DNA of 64,000 nucleotides from Sporosalibacterium faouarense (GCF_016765695.1 NZ_JAETGO010000069.1:84116-148115), one strand, 5' to 3'; counted from the stretch's first letter, positions 19,301-28,243 are shown. Program-made: numbers and translations. Notes: generated by a model from the sequence alone, not told the origin.

Positions 19301-20623
19301 AAAAAACTATCAGAAGCACCAAAGAGGGCCGTGTTCACTAAGGAAATGAAGGAAAAACACACAATTTTAGCTCCTCAAATGTCTCCAATTCATTTTCAAT
19401 TTTTGAAAACTGCCTTTGATAAGGCTGGATATAATCTTGAAGTGCTTCCATCAGTTGACAAAAAAGCTGTTGACGAAGGATTAAGATACGTAAACAATGA
19501 TGCTTGCTATCCATCCATTATCGTTGTTGGACAGCTTATGAAGGCATTAAAGTCGGGAGAATATGATGTAAATAATACTTCGGTAATAATATCTCAAACT
19601 GGAGGAGGTTGCAGGGCTACCAATTATATTGCTTTTATGAGAAAGGCTCTAAAGGATGCGGGTATGGAGCAGGTTCCTGTAATATCATTGAATGCCTTAG
19701 GGTTTGAAAAAAATCCAGGATTTAAATTAACTCCTTCTTTGATTCATAATTTAATGAAGGCAGTGGTTTATGGGGATTTACTTATGAGAATCCTGTACAA
19801 AGTGAGACCTTATGAGAAGATACCAGGCTCTGCAAATAAACTTTATGACCATTGGATAGAAAAATGTAAATATTCCTTAATGAATGAGAGATTTAAAGAA
19901 TTTAAAGAAAATATATATAAAATTGTTAATGATTTTGATAACCTGGAAATACAAGAAGATTTAAGAAAACCAAAGGTTGGAATAGTGGGTGAAATACTTG
20001 TTAAGTTCCATCCAACGGCCAATAATAATATTGTGGACTTACTTGAAGATGAAGGGGTAGAGGCAGTAATGCCTGATTTAATTGACTTCTTCTCCTATAC
20101 TGCCTATAATAGTCAAGTAAAGTATGAAAAGCTTTCTGGAAGCTTTAAGGGTATGTTGAGTAGTAAAGTTATTATTAAGGCAATAGAATTTTATAGGAAG
20201 GATATGAAAAAGGCTCTTAATGAAAGTCAAAGATTTGAAGCACCAAAATCTATTGAAGATCTTGCAGAAGGAGCTGCAAGGCATCTATCTTTAGGTAACC
20301 AAACAGGAGAAGGATGGTTTTTAACAGCAGAAATGGTTGAGTTGATTGAAAGTGACGTAAATAATATAGTATGCCTACAGCCATTTGCTTGTTTGCCAAA
20401 TCATATTACCGGTAAAGGTATGATTAAGGAATTAAGAAGGGCATATCCTAAATCTAATATTGCTGCTATCGACTATGACCCTGGGGCAAGTGAAGTTAAT
20501 CAATTAAATCGAATTAAGCTTATGTTATCGGTAGCGTTTAAAAATATGGAAAAAGAAGTTACTGATATATCTAATGAGTTAAATAAAAGAAGCAAAGAAC
20601 AGATTGCTGCGACTAACATATAG
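16328..20623 (+). CDS. Double 2-hydroxyacyl-CoA dehydratase activase-like fusion protein
   Basis: 1431 residues. Two ASKHA ATPase domains of the HgdC/BcrA activase type occur in tandem: domain 1 (about 1-280) with [16 protein letters not shown] and [16 protein letters not shown]; domain 2 (about 320-590) with [17 protein letters not shown] and [17 protein letters not shown] Cys cluster follows (CKLCGNNC...NRCEKG, about 605-640), then a DUF2229-type region and a C-terminal HgdB-like part. In HgdC homodimers two cysteines per subunit hold one bridging 4Fe-4S cluster. Here each domain keeps both cysteines (TCAGG/SRCGVF and ACSSG/TRCTVF). By family knowledge such proteins couple ATP hydrolysis to low-potential electron transfer, but the substrate of this large fusion is unknown. 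Strong GGGGGTGA ribosome-binding site; cotranscribed with TetR. Confidence 0.88.
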   Translation: MYKVYNIGLDVGSTTVKMVVLDGDANIFYKKYMRHYSDIKKTVTSMFEDVKGLLNNKAVSIVITGSGGLGIAQKLKIPFTQEVIACTTAIEKFIPDTDVAIELGGEDAKITYFGESLEQRMNGTCAGGTGAFIDQMASLLQTDASGLNEMAKDYKQIYPVASRCGVFAKTDIQPLLNEGAAKEDISVSVLQAVVNQTISGLAQGKPIRGNVAFLGGPLNFMSELRKRFIETLKMDDENIIFPKNSQFFVAIGAALSAVEEETQSFDILYSKLPEIDKLNDDENKELEPLFENEDEYNKFVKRHSKHKVKRIDIEKYEGKAFLGIDAGSTTTKVALIDEQGALLYSYYGSNMGSPLQSTIKALKDLYSKVNNKIDIVNSAVTGYGEHLLKSALKIDHGEIETVAHYKAADYFLPGVDFVLDIGGQDMKSLKIHDGVIDSIMLNEACSSGCGSFIETFAKSLNIEIKDFAKHGLKSKKPVDLGTRCTVFMNSRVKQAQKEGATVNDISAGISTSVIKNALFKVIRLRSPEDLGEKIVVQGGTFYNDAVLRSLEQISDREVVRPDIAGIMGAFGAALIAREKYTLNYQTTMLKADQLDDFSANTTMERCKLCGNNCLLTINEFSNGGKFISGNRCEKGAGIQKKKKDIPNLFEYKYKRAFSYKSRPVNEAPRGLIGIPRVLNMYEDYPFWFTFFTELGYKVVISGRSSKRIYEMGMETIPSESVCYPGKLVHGHIEDLINKRINKIFYPCIPLNIREDENSDNHYNCPIVTSYPETIAANMDKLNDKSIIFFKPFLPLDNQKRLVKRLNEELIEEKINKDEIQIAVDKAYKELEKFKCDVKNKGEEALKYIRENDMKGIVLAGRPYHVDPEINHGIPEMINSFDYAVLTEDSISHLADVERPIRVVDQWVYHSRLYAATTYVANHNDLELVQLNSFGCGLDAVTTDQVQEILEDHGKIYTLLKIDEINNLGAARIRIRSLIAAIKERDRRGFEPKKLSEAPKRAVFTKEMKEKHTILAPQMSPIHFQFLKTAFDKAGYNLEVLPSVDKKAVDEGLRYVNNDACYPSIIVVGQLMKALKSGEYDVNNTSVIISQTGGGCRATNYIAFMRKALKDAGMEQVPVISLNALGFEKNPGFKLTPSLIHNLMKAVVYGDLLMRILYKVRPYEKIPGSANKLYDHWIEKCKYSLMNERFKEFKENIYKIVNDFDNLEIQEDLRKPKVGIVGEILVKFHPTANNNIVDLLEDEGVEAVMPDLIDFFSYTAYNSQVKYEKLSGSFKGMLSSKVIIKAIEFYRKDMKKALNESQRFEAPKSIEDLAEGAARHLSLGNQTGEGWFLTAEMVELIESDVNNIVCLQPFACLPNHITGKGMIKELRRAYPKSNIAAIDYDPGASEVNQLNRIKLMLSVAFKNMEKEVTDISNELNKRSKEQIAATNI

Positions 20624-20662
20624 TTTTCATATGGATTACTCTATTTAGAGATAAGATTATTG

Positions 20663-20692
20663 AAAAGAGGGGTTTAAAACCCTTCTTTTTTA
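20663..20692 (+). terminator. Terminator after the activase fusion
   Basis: Stem AAGAGGGGTTT / AAACCCTTCTT with a following T-run. Confidence 0.85.
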
Positions 20693-20821
20693 TTATACAA
20701 TACTAAGAGATAGGGCTTGTTCATAATTTGTTCATATTTTCGTAATACTATTGTTATATAATTGTTTATAATATGTGACATTTATGAATTTGTTGAAATT
20801 ATAGAATATGGAGGGGAATCT

Positions 20822-21802
20822 ATGATAGAAGTTAAAGGGTTAACTAAAAGGTATGGTAATCTAGTTGCTGCCGATAACTTAAACTTTACTGTTCAAGAAG
20901 GCGAAATACTAGGCTTTTTAGGACCTAATGGTGCAGGAAAATCTACCACAATGAAAATGATGACAGGATATATGCCATCAACTGAAGGTACCGTTTTAAT
21001 AGATGGATTAGATATCATCGACGATGCTCAAGAGGCTAAAAGAAAGATTGGATATGTACCTGAAATTCCACCGTTATATAAAGATATGACTGTAACAGAA
21101 TATTTAAGATTTGTAAGTGAATTAAAAAATATTCCTAAGAAGGAGATAAAGGAAAAAATTCAATATGCTGTTTCAAAGCTGAGACTTGAAGATGTTAAGA
21201 ATAGATTAATAAGAAACATTTCAAAGGGATTTAGACAGAGGGTTGGTCTAGCCCAGGCAATACTCGGTAAGCCAGAAATTCTTATCTTAGATGAACCAAC
21301 AGTTGGACTTGATCCAAAACAAATTATTGAAATGAGGGAATTAATTAGAGAACTAGGTAAGGAGCATACTATTATGATAAGCTCACATATTCTCTTTGAG
21401 ATCAACCAATTATGTGAGAGAGTAATTATTATTAATAAGGGAAAAATAGTTGCAATTGATTCTCCTGAAAACCTTTCTAAAAGATTGAGTACTGCTTCAA
21501 GATTATCTTTAAGAATAGTTGGAGATGAAGAGAAAGTTATAAATACCATCAAAGAAATTCCCGGAGTACAAAGTGTATCGGTAATAGGTCAGGTTGAACA
21601 GGAATCATATGATTATAATGTGTTATCAGATACAAACTATGATATAAGAAAAAGAGTATTCTTTGATATGTCTAAGGCGGGATTCCCCATATTAGAGATG
21701 AAGACAGTAGAGCTTACTCTAGAAGAAGTATTCCTTCAACTTACTGGATTAAGTGAAAAGGGAGAAGGAGTAGTAGAAGAGGGGGAAAGTGAGGATGAAT
21801 AA
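20822..21802 (+). CDS. ABC transporter ATP-binding protein, GldA-like
   Basis: ATPase subunit of an ABC exporter. About 326 residues from the ATG at 20822, which follows GGAGGGG (20810-20816). The 20 residues upstream in the same frame have no ribosome-binding site. Walker A is GPNGAGKS (residues 34-41), the signature is ISKGFRQRVGLAQ, Walker B is ILILDEPTVGLDP and the switch histidine is in MISSHILFE. The SKG(Y/F)RQR signature and the C-terminal extension after 230 are typical of the GldA/CcmA-like group. First gene of a four-gene operon whose permease and auxiliary genes overlap or abut. Confidence 0.93.
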   Translation: MIEVKGLTKRYGNLVAADNLNFTVQEGEILGFLGPNGAGKSTTMKMMTGYMPSTEGTVLIDGLDIIDDAQEAKRKIGYVPEIPPLYKDMTVTEYLRFVSELKNIPKKEIKEKIQYAVSKLRLEDVKNRLIRNISKGFRQRVGLAQAILGKPEILILDEPTVGLDPKQIIEMRELIRELGKEHTIMISSHILFEINQLCERVIIINKGKIVAIDSPENLSKRLSTASRLSLRIVGDEEKVINTIKEIPGVQSVSVIGQVEQESYDYNVLSDTNYDIRKRVFFDMSKAGFPILEMKTVELTLEEVFLQLTGLSEKGEGVVEEGESEDE

Positions 21803-22505
21803 AACTGCAACAATATTTAAGAGGGAAATGAAGTCATATTTCTATTCACCTTTAGCGTATGTTATTATTTCGGTTTTCCTAGTTATATCAGGATATCTAT
21901 TTACAACTAGTATTCTTTTTACTAAATCGTCATATATGCAAGATGTATTTACCAATATGGTAACTTTAATGATATTTTTGATTCCTTTACTTACTATGGG
22001 ACTATTAACTGAAGAAAGGAAGCAGGGGATTGACCAACTATTATTTACAACTCCCCTTGGAGTTACAGAATTTGTTATGGGTAAGTTTTTAGCTGCATTT
22101 TCTGTTTATAGCATTATGCTAGTCTTTACTTTTATGTATCCAGGGGTACTAGAGATATTTGGAACACCAGACTATGGTTCAATAGTAAGTGGGTATATAG
22201 GTCTTTTATTAGTTGGTGGAGTATTTATTTCGGTTGGTTTATTTGCATCCTCCTTAACTGAGAGTCAAGTTATAGCAGGGTTAGTATCCTTTGGTATACT
22301 ATTAACTATTTGGCTACTTACAATGCTAAAATCAGTACTGAGTGGTATTCTAGTTACTATTGTATTAAAGATAGACTTATTTAATTATTTCTACGATTTC
22401 CAAAATGGAATATTAGATTCTAATGCAATTATAGTTTATCTAAGTTTTATCTTTGTATTTTTATTCTTGACCACTAGAGTAATTGATAGAAGACGTTGGA
22501 AATAA
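21795..22505 (+). CDS. ABC-2 type permease, GldF-like
   Basis: About 236 residues with six hydrophobic helices, beginning with a YFYSPLAYVIISVFLVISGY segment, typical of the ABC-2 membrane subunit of GldFG-type systems. The ATG at 21795 overlaps the end of the ATPase gene by 8 bases and is better spaced from GAGGGGG than the GTG at 21789. TEERKQGIDQLLFTTPLG is the usual cytoplasmic loop after helix 2. It forms the transport channel with the preceding ATPase. Confidence 0.9.
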   Translation: MNKTATIFKREMKSYFYSPLAYVIISVFLVISGYLFTTSILFTKSSYMQDVFTNMVTLMIFLIPLLTMGLLTEERKQGIDQLLFTTPLGVTEFVMGKFLAAFSVYSIMLVFTFMYPGVLEIFGTPDYGSIVSGYIGLLLVGGVFISVGLFASSLTESQVIAGLVSFGILLTIWLLTMLKSVLSGILVTIVLKIDLFNYFYDFQNGILDSNAIIVYLSFIFVFLFLTTRVIDRRRWK

Positions 22506-22517
22506 GGGGGGCAGAAA

Positions 22518-23909
22518 ATGAAGAAATTATTTAATATGAGAAGATTAAAATACGGAAGTAATTCAATAATTCTAACTGTATCAATTGTTGGAATTGTTAT
22601 TCTTTTTAATATATTAATAAGTAATTACAATATGAGAATAGATATGACACAGAACAAACTACACACATTATCAGATAAAACTAAGCAAGTATTAAGTAAT
22701 TTAGATAATGATATAGAAATTATAGGATTTTTTACTGATGATTCAGACTTACTTCCTCAAATAAATGAACTATTGAAGGAATACAAACATCATTCTGACG
22801 ATCTTACAATTTCATTATTGGATATAAACTCAAATCCTGTAAAAGCTAGACAATATGATGTTACTGACTATGGAACAGTTGTAGTTAAAAGTGGAGATAG
22901 AATTGTTAGAATCAGAAGAAATGATTTTTATCAGATGGACTTTAGAACTACTGAAAATGTATTTGCAGGAGAGGAAAAAATTACTCAAGCCATTGTTGAT
23001 GTAACAACTGAGAAGCAGAATAAAGCATATTTCTTACAAGGTCATGGAGAATTGTCAGGAGATAGCATACACTGGTTTAAAAGTTCTGTTGAAGGAGAAG
23101 GATATATTGTTGATGATTTAAATATGGCACAGGAAAATGGAATACCAGAGGATGCTGATTTATTAATCATTCCTGGTCCTACAAAGGATTTTACCTCAGA
23201 TGAATTGTGGTATTTAACTCAATATACCGACAATGGTGGTAGAATAATGTTCTTGATGAGAAGGGTACAAGATCAGGCCTCAATAAATGGCCTTCTGGGG
23301 TATATGAGAAGTCTTGGAGTACAGGTAAATAATGACTTAGTTATTGATCCTGAAAGAAATTACTTTAATGACCCAATTACGATTATTCCAGAATATAAAA
23401 CACAAACTATAGTAAATAAGCTTAAACAAGCAGGACTATATGTGATTTTAACAGATGCTATTAGCATCGAAAAATCAGAAAATATAAAGGATAACACTTT
23501 ATATGAACCGCTTCTTGAAACTAGTAATAAAGCATGGGGTGAAACAAATTTAACAGCAGATGATATTAATTTTGATGAAAATGATCATGAAGGTCCATTA
23601 ACCGTAGCAGCAGCAATTACTAAAAATGGAAGACAAAAGGCTATGAAGGTAGTTGTGATTGGTAATGTAGCTATTGCGACAAATGAGTTGATAAATGAAC
23701 AGGGAAATATGGACTTTATAGTCAATGCTATAAACTTTACTCAGGATAAAGAAGAATTGATATCCATAAGGACAAAGAATAGAGTAATGGAACCTTTAAC
23801 AATTCAAGGTAATCAAGGTACATTCTTATATGTAGTTCTTGTAGGAGTAATTCCTCTGATAATATTTGCAGCAGGACTTATCATCTTCATAAGGAGGAGA
23901 AGAAGGTGA
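22518..23909 (+). CDS. GldG-like ABC auxiliary protein
   Basis: 463 residues: an N-terminal membrane anchor (about 14-36), a large extracytoplasmic region and a C-terminal helix (about 433-457) followed by IRRRRR. The motif EKITQAIVDVT...AYFLQGHGE and the later LLIIPGPTKDFTSDELWYL match the GldG/ABC_transp_aux family, a Rossmann-like domain that partners GldA/GldF. In gliding Bacteroidetes the system is tied to motility. In Firmicutes its role is not defined, and gliding should not be assumed. The start of the next gene overlaps its stop by 4 bases. Confidence 0.88.
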   Translation: MKKLFNMRRLKYGSNSIILTVSIVGIVILFNILISNYNMRIDMTQNKLHTLSDKTKQVLSNLDNDIEIIGFFTDDSDLLPQINELLKEYKHHSDDLTISLLDINSNPVKARQYDVTDYGTVVVKSGDRIVRIRRNDFYQMDFRTTENVFAGEEKITQAIVDVTTEKQNKAYFLQGHGELSGDSIHWFKSSVEGEGYIVDDLNMAQENGIPEDADLLIIPGPTKDFTSDELWYLTQYTDNGGRIMFLMRRVQDQASINGLLGYMRSLGVQVNNDLVIDPERNYFNDPITIIPEYKTQTIVNKLKQAGLYVILTDAISIEKSENIKDNTLYEPLLETSNKAWGETNLTADDINFDENDHEGPLTVAAAITKNGRQKAMKVVVIGNVAIATNELINEQGNMDFIVNAINFTQDKEELISIRTKNRVMEPLTIQGNQGTFLYVVLVGVIPLIIFAAGLIIFIRRRRR

Positions 23910-24823
23910 GAAAGTTTAGAGGTACGATTATAATAGCTATAGTATTTATAGTTTTCCTTGGGTATTATTATTTAGTGCCTAGAGATACTGGACTAGAGGG
24001 TTATGAATCACTAGTAGGAAATATTGAAGGAAAGACCATAAATGAAGTCATTGTAGAGCAAGAGGAAGGAAATAAAACTATAATTAATGAGGATAATACT
24101 TGGTATGTAATAGATGAAAATAAGTATGTTGCCGACCAGCAGACTATAGAAGAGATGGTAGGTAAACTATCAAAACTTGAATCTATTGGGATAATTGAAA
24201 CCAATCCAGATAATTTTGACCAATATGGCTTAAAAAATCCAAAGTATAAGCTCTTTATGAAAGCAGATGGCAATACGCAGGAAGTTGATATTGGAGATTA
24301 TACTCCATCAGGAGATTGCTATTTTGCTAAGCTTCCAAATAATGATACAGTTTATAAAGTAGGAGCAACTAGATTTAAAGAAGTAACTAAGCCTATTGAC
24401 GAGCTTCGAACCAAACAAATCTTTACTGGAGATCTGGAAGATATGAAGAAAATTGAGGTTACTCGAGAAGATAAAAGATTGTTGACCTTAATAAATGATG
24501 GTGGATGGAAGATACAAGAAGGAAAAGATTCATTTGATATAGACCAAGAGCAACTATCTAATTTTGTGAATGATTTAAAGAAGATTAAAATAGCTAATTT
24601 TCACAATGAAGAAAATGAAGAGATATCTTTCTATGGATTAGATAACCCTTCACTAACAATAATACTAACCTATAGTGATGAGGAAGTTGAAAAGTTAGTG
24701 CTAGGTTCATCAGCTGGATTAGGAGAAATATACGGAAAAAGAGGAGATGGAGAAGGGATATTCAGTGTTCCCTATGATGAAGTTAAGTTCTTTGAAACTA
24801 TGACTGTAATAAAGAAAAATTAA
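23906..24823 (+). CDS. DUF4340 domain membrane-anchored protein
   Basis: 305 residues with one N-terminal membrane segment (about 7-23) and two repeated extracytoplasmic modules. Each module has a YGL(K/D)NP segment (about 105-115 and 245-255) and a following strand with a DIGDYTPSGD or LVLGSSAGLG turn. This is the DUF4340 architecture commonly placed after GldG-like genes. It overlaps the gldG-like stop by ATGA-type coupling. The operon ends at the terminator that follows. Its role within the transporter is unknown. Confidence 0.85.
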   Translation: MRKFRGTIIIAIVFIVFLGYYYLVPRDTGLEGYESLVGNIEGKTINEVIVEQEEGNKTIINEDNTWYVIDENKYVADQQTIEEMVGKLSKLESIGIIETNPDNFDQYGLKNPKYKLFMKADGNTQEVDIGDYTPSGDCYFAKLPNNDTVYKVGATRFKEVTKPIDELRTKQIFTGDLEDMKKIEVTREDKRLLTLINDGGWKIQEGKDSFDIDQEQLSNFVNDLKKIKIANFHNEENEEISFYGLDNPSLTIILTYSDEEVEKLVLGSSAGLGEIYGKRGDGEGIFSVPYDEVKFFETMTVIKKN

Positions 24824-24824
24824 A

Positions 24825-24864
24825 ATAATAACGACCATATCTTGATATGGTCGTTATTATTTTA
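24825..24864. terminator. Bidirectional terminator
   Basis: Perfect stem AATAATAACGACCATATC / GATATGGTCGTTATTATT between the ABC operon (+) and the CAP-domain gene (-). Confidence 0.92.
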
Positions 24865-24879
24865 AGCTAAATAAAGGAT

Positions 24880-25761
24880 TTATTTTGGCTTACTTATGAA
24901 CATTTGTGTATAGATATATCCATATTTATCACTTGGAGTTATTCCAATTCCAATATGAGTAAAGTCTGGACTTAGAATATTCTTCCTATGACCACTTGAA
25001 TTCATTAGTGCGTTATGGGCATTTTCTACGCCAGAATTACCAGCTAAATTTTCTCCTGCGTGTAAGTATTCTATACCAAAGCTTTTCATCATATCAAATG
25101 GACTACCATAGTTAGGAGAATAATGGCTGAAATAATTATTTTCTGCCATATCTTGAGCTTTAATTCTTGCAACCCTTGCTAATTCTAAATCAACCTCTAA
25201 TGGAGGTAAGTCATTTTTAGTCCTTTCCATGTTGACTAACTCTACCATTCTTTGTTCTTGATCGGTTAACCTTTTAACAGGGTTAGCCGGTGATTGTGTA
25301 TTGTTTTGATTAGTGTTAGGCGTTGTGTCTGGTTGATTATTAGGTGTTTGGTTGTTTGTATTAGGTTCTTGGTTATTACCTGTGTTTGGTTGATTTGGCT
25401 GCGTTTGGTCAGAATTCGGTATATTGTTTGGTTGTTTAGCAGTATCTGTTTCTTTTATAACTGGTTGTACTGACTCATTATTTACACATCCAACACGATT
25501 GTTATCTAGCTTAATGACATACCAATCTCCTACCTTACCAAGTACGTTTGCTACATCATTTTGATTTAAGGTTCCAATTGTATCAAAGCTTTCTCCTGCA
25601 CCTGATTTAACATCGCATCCATTTCTAAGAATTTTAACATTTTTAACTTCTGCAGTTTCAAAAATTGATGATTCATTAGTATCCATAGGTTTTTCACTAG
25701 GACTAGTACAGGAAGTTAGTAAAAGCAAAATTATAGTCAATACTAAATATTTCTTTTTCAT
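24880..25761 (-). CDS. CAP/SCP-domain lipoprotein with SH3-like domain
   Basis: 293 residues. A lipoprotein signal peptide with lipobox LLTSC (Cys18) anchors it outside the membrane. A bacterial SH3-like module follows (about 40-100, NGCDVKSGAGESFDTIG...GDWYVIKL). Next is a low-complexity linker rich in Asn, Gln, Pro and Thr (about 105-160). The C-terminal CAP/SCP domain (about 165-293) contains NMERTKNDLPPLEVD, FSHYSPNYG, AGENLA and SSGHRKNIL, with the histidines and acidic residues of the family pocket. It resembles YkwD/SafA-type cell-surface proteins. Exact function is unknown; a cell-wall association is inferred from the SH3 module. A second SCP gene is not present in the window. Confidence 0.92.
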   Translation of the reverse strand: MKKKYLVLTIILLLLTSCTSPSEKPMDTNESSIFETAEVKNVKILRNGCDVKSGAGESFDTIGTLNQNDVANVLGKVGDWYVIKLDNNRVGCVNNESVQPVIKETDTAKQPNNIPNSDQTQPNQPNTGNNQEPNTNNQTPNNQPDTTPNTNQNNTQSPANPVKRLTDQEQRMVELVNMERTKNDLPPLEVDLELARVARIKAQDMAENNYFSHYSPNYGSPFDMMKSFGIEYLHAGENLAGNSGVENAHNALMNSSGHRKNILSPDFTHIGIGITPSDKYGYIYTQMFISKPK

Positions 25762-25883
25762 TGTGCACCTCCTTTAATTAATTTGTTAGATAATTTTACT
25801 TATCAGAAATATTATTTGTTTTATTTTACTTAAATATTAAAGTTAAAAATAATTTAAGCTTGGAAATATAAGTTAGCAAAAAA

Positions 25884-25915
25884 ATAAACCCTGATGATTT
25901 ATCAGGGTTTTTTCA
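25884..25915. terminator. Terminator downstream of the small membrane ORF
   Basis: Stem AAACCCTGATGA / TCATCAGGGTTT type: AACCCTGAT and ATCAGGGTT with a T-run on the plus strand and an A-run on the other side. It sits between the CAP gene (start) and the 32-codon minus-strand ORF and would stop transcription of the latter. Confidence 0.75.
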
Positions 25916-25936
25916 TTATGTTAATTTATAGTTTAT

Positions 25937-26035
25937 CTAAAGTACTGACAATAAAACAATTAAGATTAGTATAGCGATGATTCCTCCAACGATCCAATAC
26001 AGGAACTTTTTCTTTACAAAAAATATTTTGGTCAT
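25937..26035 (-). CDS. 32-residue single-helix membrane peptide
   Basis: A short minus-strand ORF with a very good ribosome-binding site (AAGGAGGG, seven bases before ATG). The peptide starts MTKIFFVKKKFLYWIVGG and continues into a pure Ile/Leu/Val/Ala helix, ending LLSVL. A basic patch (KKK) precedes one transmembrane helix, which predicts cytoplasmic N-terminus. A terminator lies just after the stop, and upstream on the minus strand there is a TATTAT box near 26080. No family recognised. The N-terminus resembles the membrane anchors of some polysaccharide deacetylase-like proteins, so a remnant is possible, but the intact translation signals favour a real small protein. Confidence 0.6.
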   Translation of the reverse strand: MTKIFFVKKKFLYWIVGGIIAILILIVLLSVL

Positions 26036-26265
26036 GGAAAACCCTCCTTAAAATCCTTTGATGGCAAAAGGACTATAATATCTCATATTAATAATCTATT
26101 TCATAAAATCATAATATATGACTAATTGATTAAAATATTAATAAATAGAAACAAATTGCTCCTAAATAACGGTAGGATGAATAATTATAATTTGTATGTA
26201 ATAATTACACGACAAAAGCAAATAATGTTAACTGTCAATTGTCCGAAAATTAACAATATTACAAC

Positions 26266-26293
26266 TTGTCATAATTTTCAAAAATGATATAAT
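26266..26293 (+). promoter_or_regulatory. Promoter for the sodium symporter gene
   Basis: TTGTCA (26266-26271), a 16-bp spacer and TATAAT (26288-26293). Transcription would start at the beginning of a long inverted repeat. Confidence 0.6.
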
Positions 26294-26343
26294 AATACTA
26301 TAATTATTAATATTTCGTAACAATTATTAATAATTATAGTATT
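26294..26343 (+). promoter_or_regulatory. 19-bp perfect hairpin at the 5' end of the symporter mRNA
   Basis: Two perfect 19-nt arms (26294-26312 and 26325-26343) with a 12-nt loop, TTTCGTAACAAT. It directly follows the promoter and ends about 30 bases before the ribosome-binding site. It is AT-only except for one G-C pair and has no T-run, so it is not a standard terminator. A role as 5' stability stem or protein-binding operator is inferred. Confidence 0.7.
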
Positions 26344-26391
26344 AGGAGTAAAGTTACTTCTAATAAAAAATTAACAAGGGGGGAATTTTTA

Positions 26392-27906
26392 ATGGAAAAA
26401 AGACAACAGTGGGATAGCAGAATGATTTTTATTTTTGCAGCAATTGGTTCAGCTGCTGGCCTAGGAAATGCATGGAGATTTCCGTATATGGCAGCCTCTA
26501 ATGGCGGTGGTGCATTTTTAATTCCTTATTTTATTGCACTTATTACTGCGGGTATACCGTTATTAATTCTTGAGTTTGGTATTGGACATAAGTTCCAAGC
26601 TGGAGCACCAACAGCATTCAGTAAAGTTAAAAAAGGTTGGGAAGGCTTAGGCTGGTGGTCTATCGGTGTTAGTTTCGTTATAGTTACATACTATGCTGTA
26701 ATTATGGCATGGGTATTTGACTATCTATGGTATTCACTTTCATTGGCATGGGGTGATGCACCGGCAGATTTCTTCTTAAATAATGTTCTTAAGCTTTCAG
26801 AAGGACCAGGTCATTTAGGAGGATTCAGCATTCCAGTGCTTATAGGTCTAATTTTAGCTTGGCTAGCTGTTTACTGGACAATTAGAGACGGAGTAAAATC
26901 TGTTGGTAAGGTTGTTAAGTGGACTGTTCCTTTACCAATTATAATGCTTGGAATCCTTGTAATTAGAGGATTAACATTGCCAGGTGCTATAGATGGTATC
27001 AATTACTATCTAAATCCTGATTTCTCTAAGTTATTGGATCCAAAGGTTTGGGCTAGTGCCTATGGACAGGTATTCTTCTCATTAAGTGTTGCTTTTGGTG
27101 TTATGATTGCCTATGCTAGTTATTTACCTAAGAAATCTGACATAACTAACAATGCATTCATTACTGCATTTGCAAACTGTGGAATTAGTTTCATGGCTGG
27201 TTTTGCAGTATTTGGAACAATGGGATATATGGCAGCTGAGAAAGGTGCTTCAGTGGCTGAAGTTGCAGGCACAGGAGGAATTGGATTGGCTTTCTGGGTA
27301 TATCCAGAGGCTATAAGACTACTACCATTTGGATCTGTAGTTTTTGCACTAGTATTTTATATTATGTTATTAACTCTTGGTATTGATTCATTCTTCTCAC
27401 TTGTAGAAGGTGTGGTTGCAGGGGTATCTGATAAGTGGGGCTTTGGTAAGAAGAAGACAACTATTGGAGTTATATTAGTTGGATTTGTTATTAGTTTAAT
27501 CTATGCAACTAAAGGTGGTTTACACTGGTTAGATATAGTTGATAGATATGTAAATAACTATGGTATTATTGGTGTTGCTTTATTTGAAACTATAGCTATA
27601 GGTTGGATTTACAAATCTAGGAAACTACGTGAATATGTAAATCCAATATCTGAGGTTCATCTAGGTGGATGGTATGACGTCTTAATTAAATTTATAGCAC
27701 CTTTAGCTTTAGCAGGTATTCTTGTATGGAATATTGTGCAAGAAATTATTGATGTTACACAAGGAAATGCCTATGGTGGATATCCAGTTTGGGCAATAGC
27801 CGTAGGTGGTTGGTTAGTAGCGATAGTACTTATAGTTGGCTCAATTATATTAGGAAAATCAAAGTCTAGTTATGTTATGGAAGAGGCTTCTGAGGAAGTA
27901 GAATAA
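26392..27906 (+). CDS. Neurotransmitter:sodium symporter (NSS/SNF) family transporter
   Basis: 504 residues of a Na+-coupled amino-acid symporter (LeuT fold). The unwound TM1 motif is seen as GSAAGLGNAWRFPYMAASNGG (two parts around residues 19-40) with the usual Na+/substrate positions. The TM6 region FFSLSVAFGVMIAYASYL and the later GIDSFFSLVEG Na2-site segment are also present. About 11-12 helices. The substrate is probably a hydrophobic amino acid such as methionine, alanine, tryptophan or a branched-chain residue, by family. The next gene is a MetS-like small subunit, as in methionine/alanine transporters. Ribosome-binding site AAGGGGGGA. Confidence 0.93.
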   Translation: MEKRQQWDSRMIFIFAAIGSAAGLGNAWRFPYMAASNGGGAFLIPYFIALITAGIPLLILEFGIGHKFQAGAPTAFSKVKKGWEGLGWWSIGVSFVIVTYYAVIMAWVFDYLWYSLSLAWGDAPADFFLNNVLKLSEGPGHLGGFSIPVLIGLILAWLAVYWTIRDGVKSVGKVVKWTVPLPIIMLGILVIRGLTLPGAIDGINYYLNPDFSKLLDPKVWASAYGQVFFSLSVAFGVMIAYASYLPKKSDITNNAFITAFANCGISFMAGFAVFGTMGYMAAEKGASVAEVAGTGGIGLAFWVYPEAIRLLPFGSVVFALVFYIMLLTLGIDSFFSLVEGVVAGVSDKWGFGKKKTTIGVILVGFVISLIYATKGGLHWLDIVDRYVNNYGIIGVALFETIAIGWIYKSRKLREYVNPISEVHLGGWYDVLIKFIAPLALAGILVWNIVQEIIDVTQGNAYGGYPVWAIAVGGWLVAIVLIVGSIILGKSKSSYVMEEASEEVE

Positions 27907-27953
27907 GCAGGAAGGATAATATTACAAGTACCTTACAATGAGGGGGAATATAT

Positions 27954-28055
27954 ATGTCATTAGGTGCATGGATAATGCTTATATTTGGGATTGTTATTCT
28001 GTATGGAGGGCTTTTTTGGGCAGTTTCAAATGCTAGAAAGAGTACTAATAAATAG
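27954..28055 (+). CDS. MetS-like small subunit of the NSS transporter (33 aa)
   Basis: A short ORF 47 bases after the symporter gene, with GAGGGGGA as ribosome-binding site. The peptide reads MSLGAWIMLIFGIVILY, then GGLFWAVSNARKSTNK: one transmembrane helix ending in a basic tail. Its size, position and (G)AW(I/V)MM(I/L)-type helix match the methionine/alanine import NSS small-subunit group (MetS type). It is easily missed because of its length. Family members are needed for transport by some MetP-like symporters; that this one is essential is inference. Confidence 0.85.
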   Translation: MSLGAWIMLIFGIVILYGGLFWAVSNARKSTNK

Positions 28056-28075
28056 AATAATAATTTGTTAGTAAT

Positions 28076-28110
28076 AAAGGAGGACTGCAGTTGAATGCGG
28101 TCCTCTTTTG
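28076..28110 (+). terminator. Terminator after the symporter operon
   Basis: Stem GAGGACTGC / GCGGTCCTC followed by TTTTG; one wobble pair. Confidence 0.8.
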
Positions 28111-28183
28111 ATTACAATTTCTTTTTTTAGCTTTAGCTATACCTTTTAATATTAAGTTGTTAAGCAAATTAATATTAACCTAA

Positions 28184-28243
28184 GTAAATTGCATATTACA
28201 ACCTTATTAGAAACACATTTGTTTTGTAAATATGACTTTTTTA
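28184..28243. repeat. Dispersed intergenic repeat, copy D (degenerate)
   Basis: Related to copies B and C: GTAAATTGCATATTACAA at the left and AGAAACACATTTG in the middle (C has AGAAATACATTTA). The right terminal repeat has decayed. It lies between the symporter terminator and the convergent lipoprotein gene. Confidence 0.55.

Noticed and set aside
20714..20740. Direct repeat TTGTTCATAA/TTGTTCATAT as an operator for the ABC operon
   Set aside because: Only two imperfect copies, with no adjacent regulator; too weak to claim. A promoter with correct spacing could not be built on it.
20762..20821. Upstream extension of the GldA-like ATPase
   Set aside because: The strong ribosome-binding site GGAGGGG lies inside this extension and the ATP-binding domain begins at the second candidate start.
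20822..24823. Gliding motility operon
   Set aside because: GldA/F/G resemblance is to a broad ABC family; no other gliding genes are present and the organism type does not support it.
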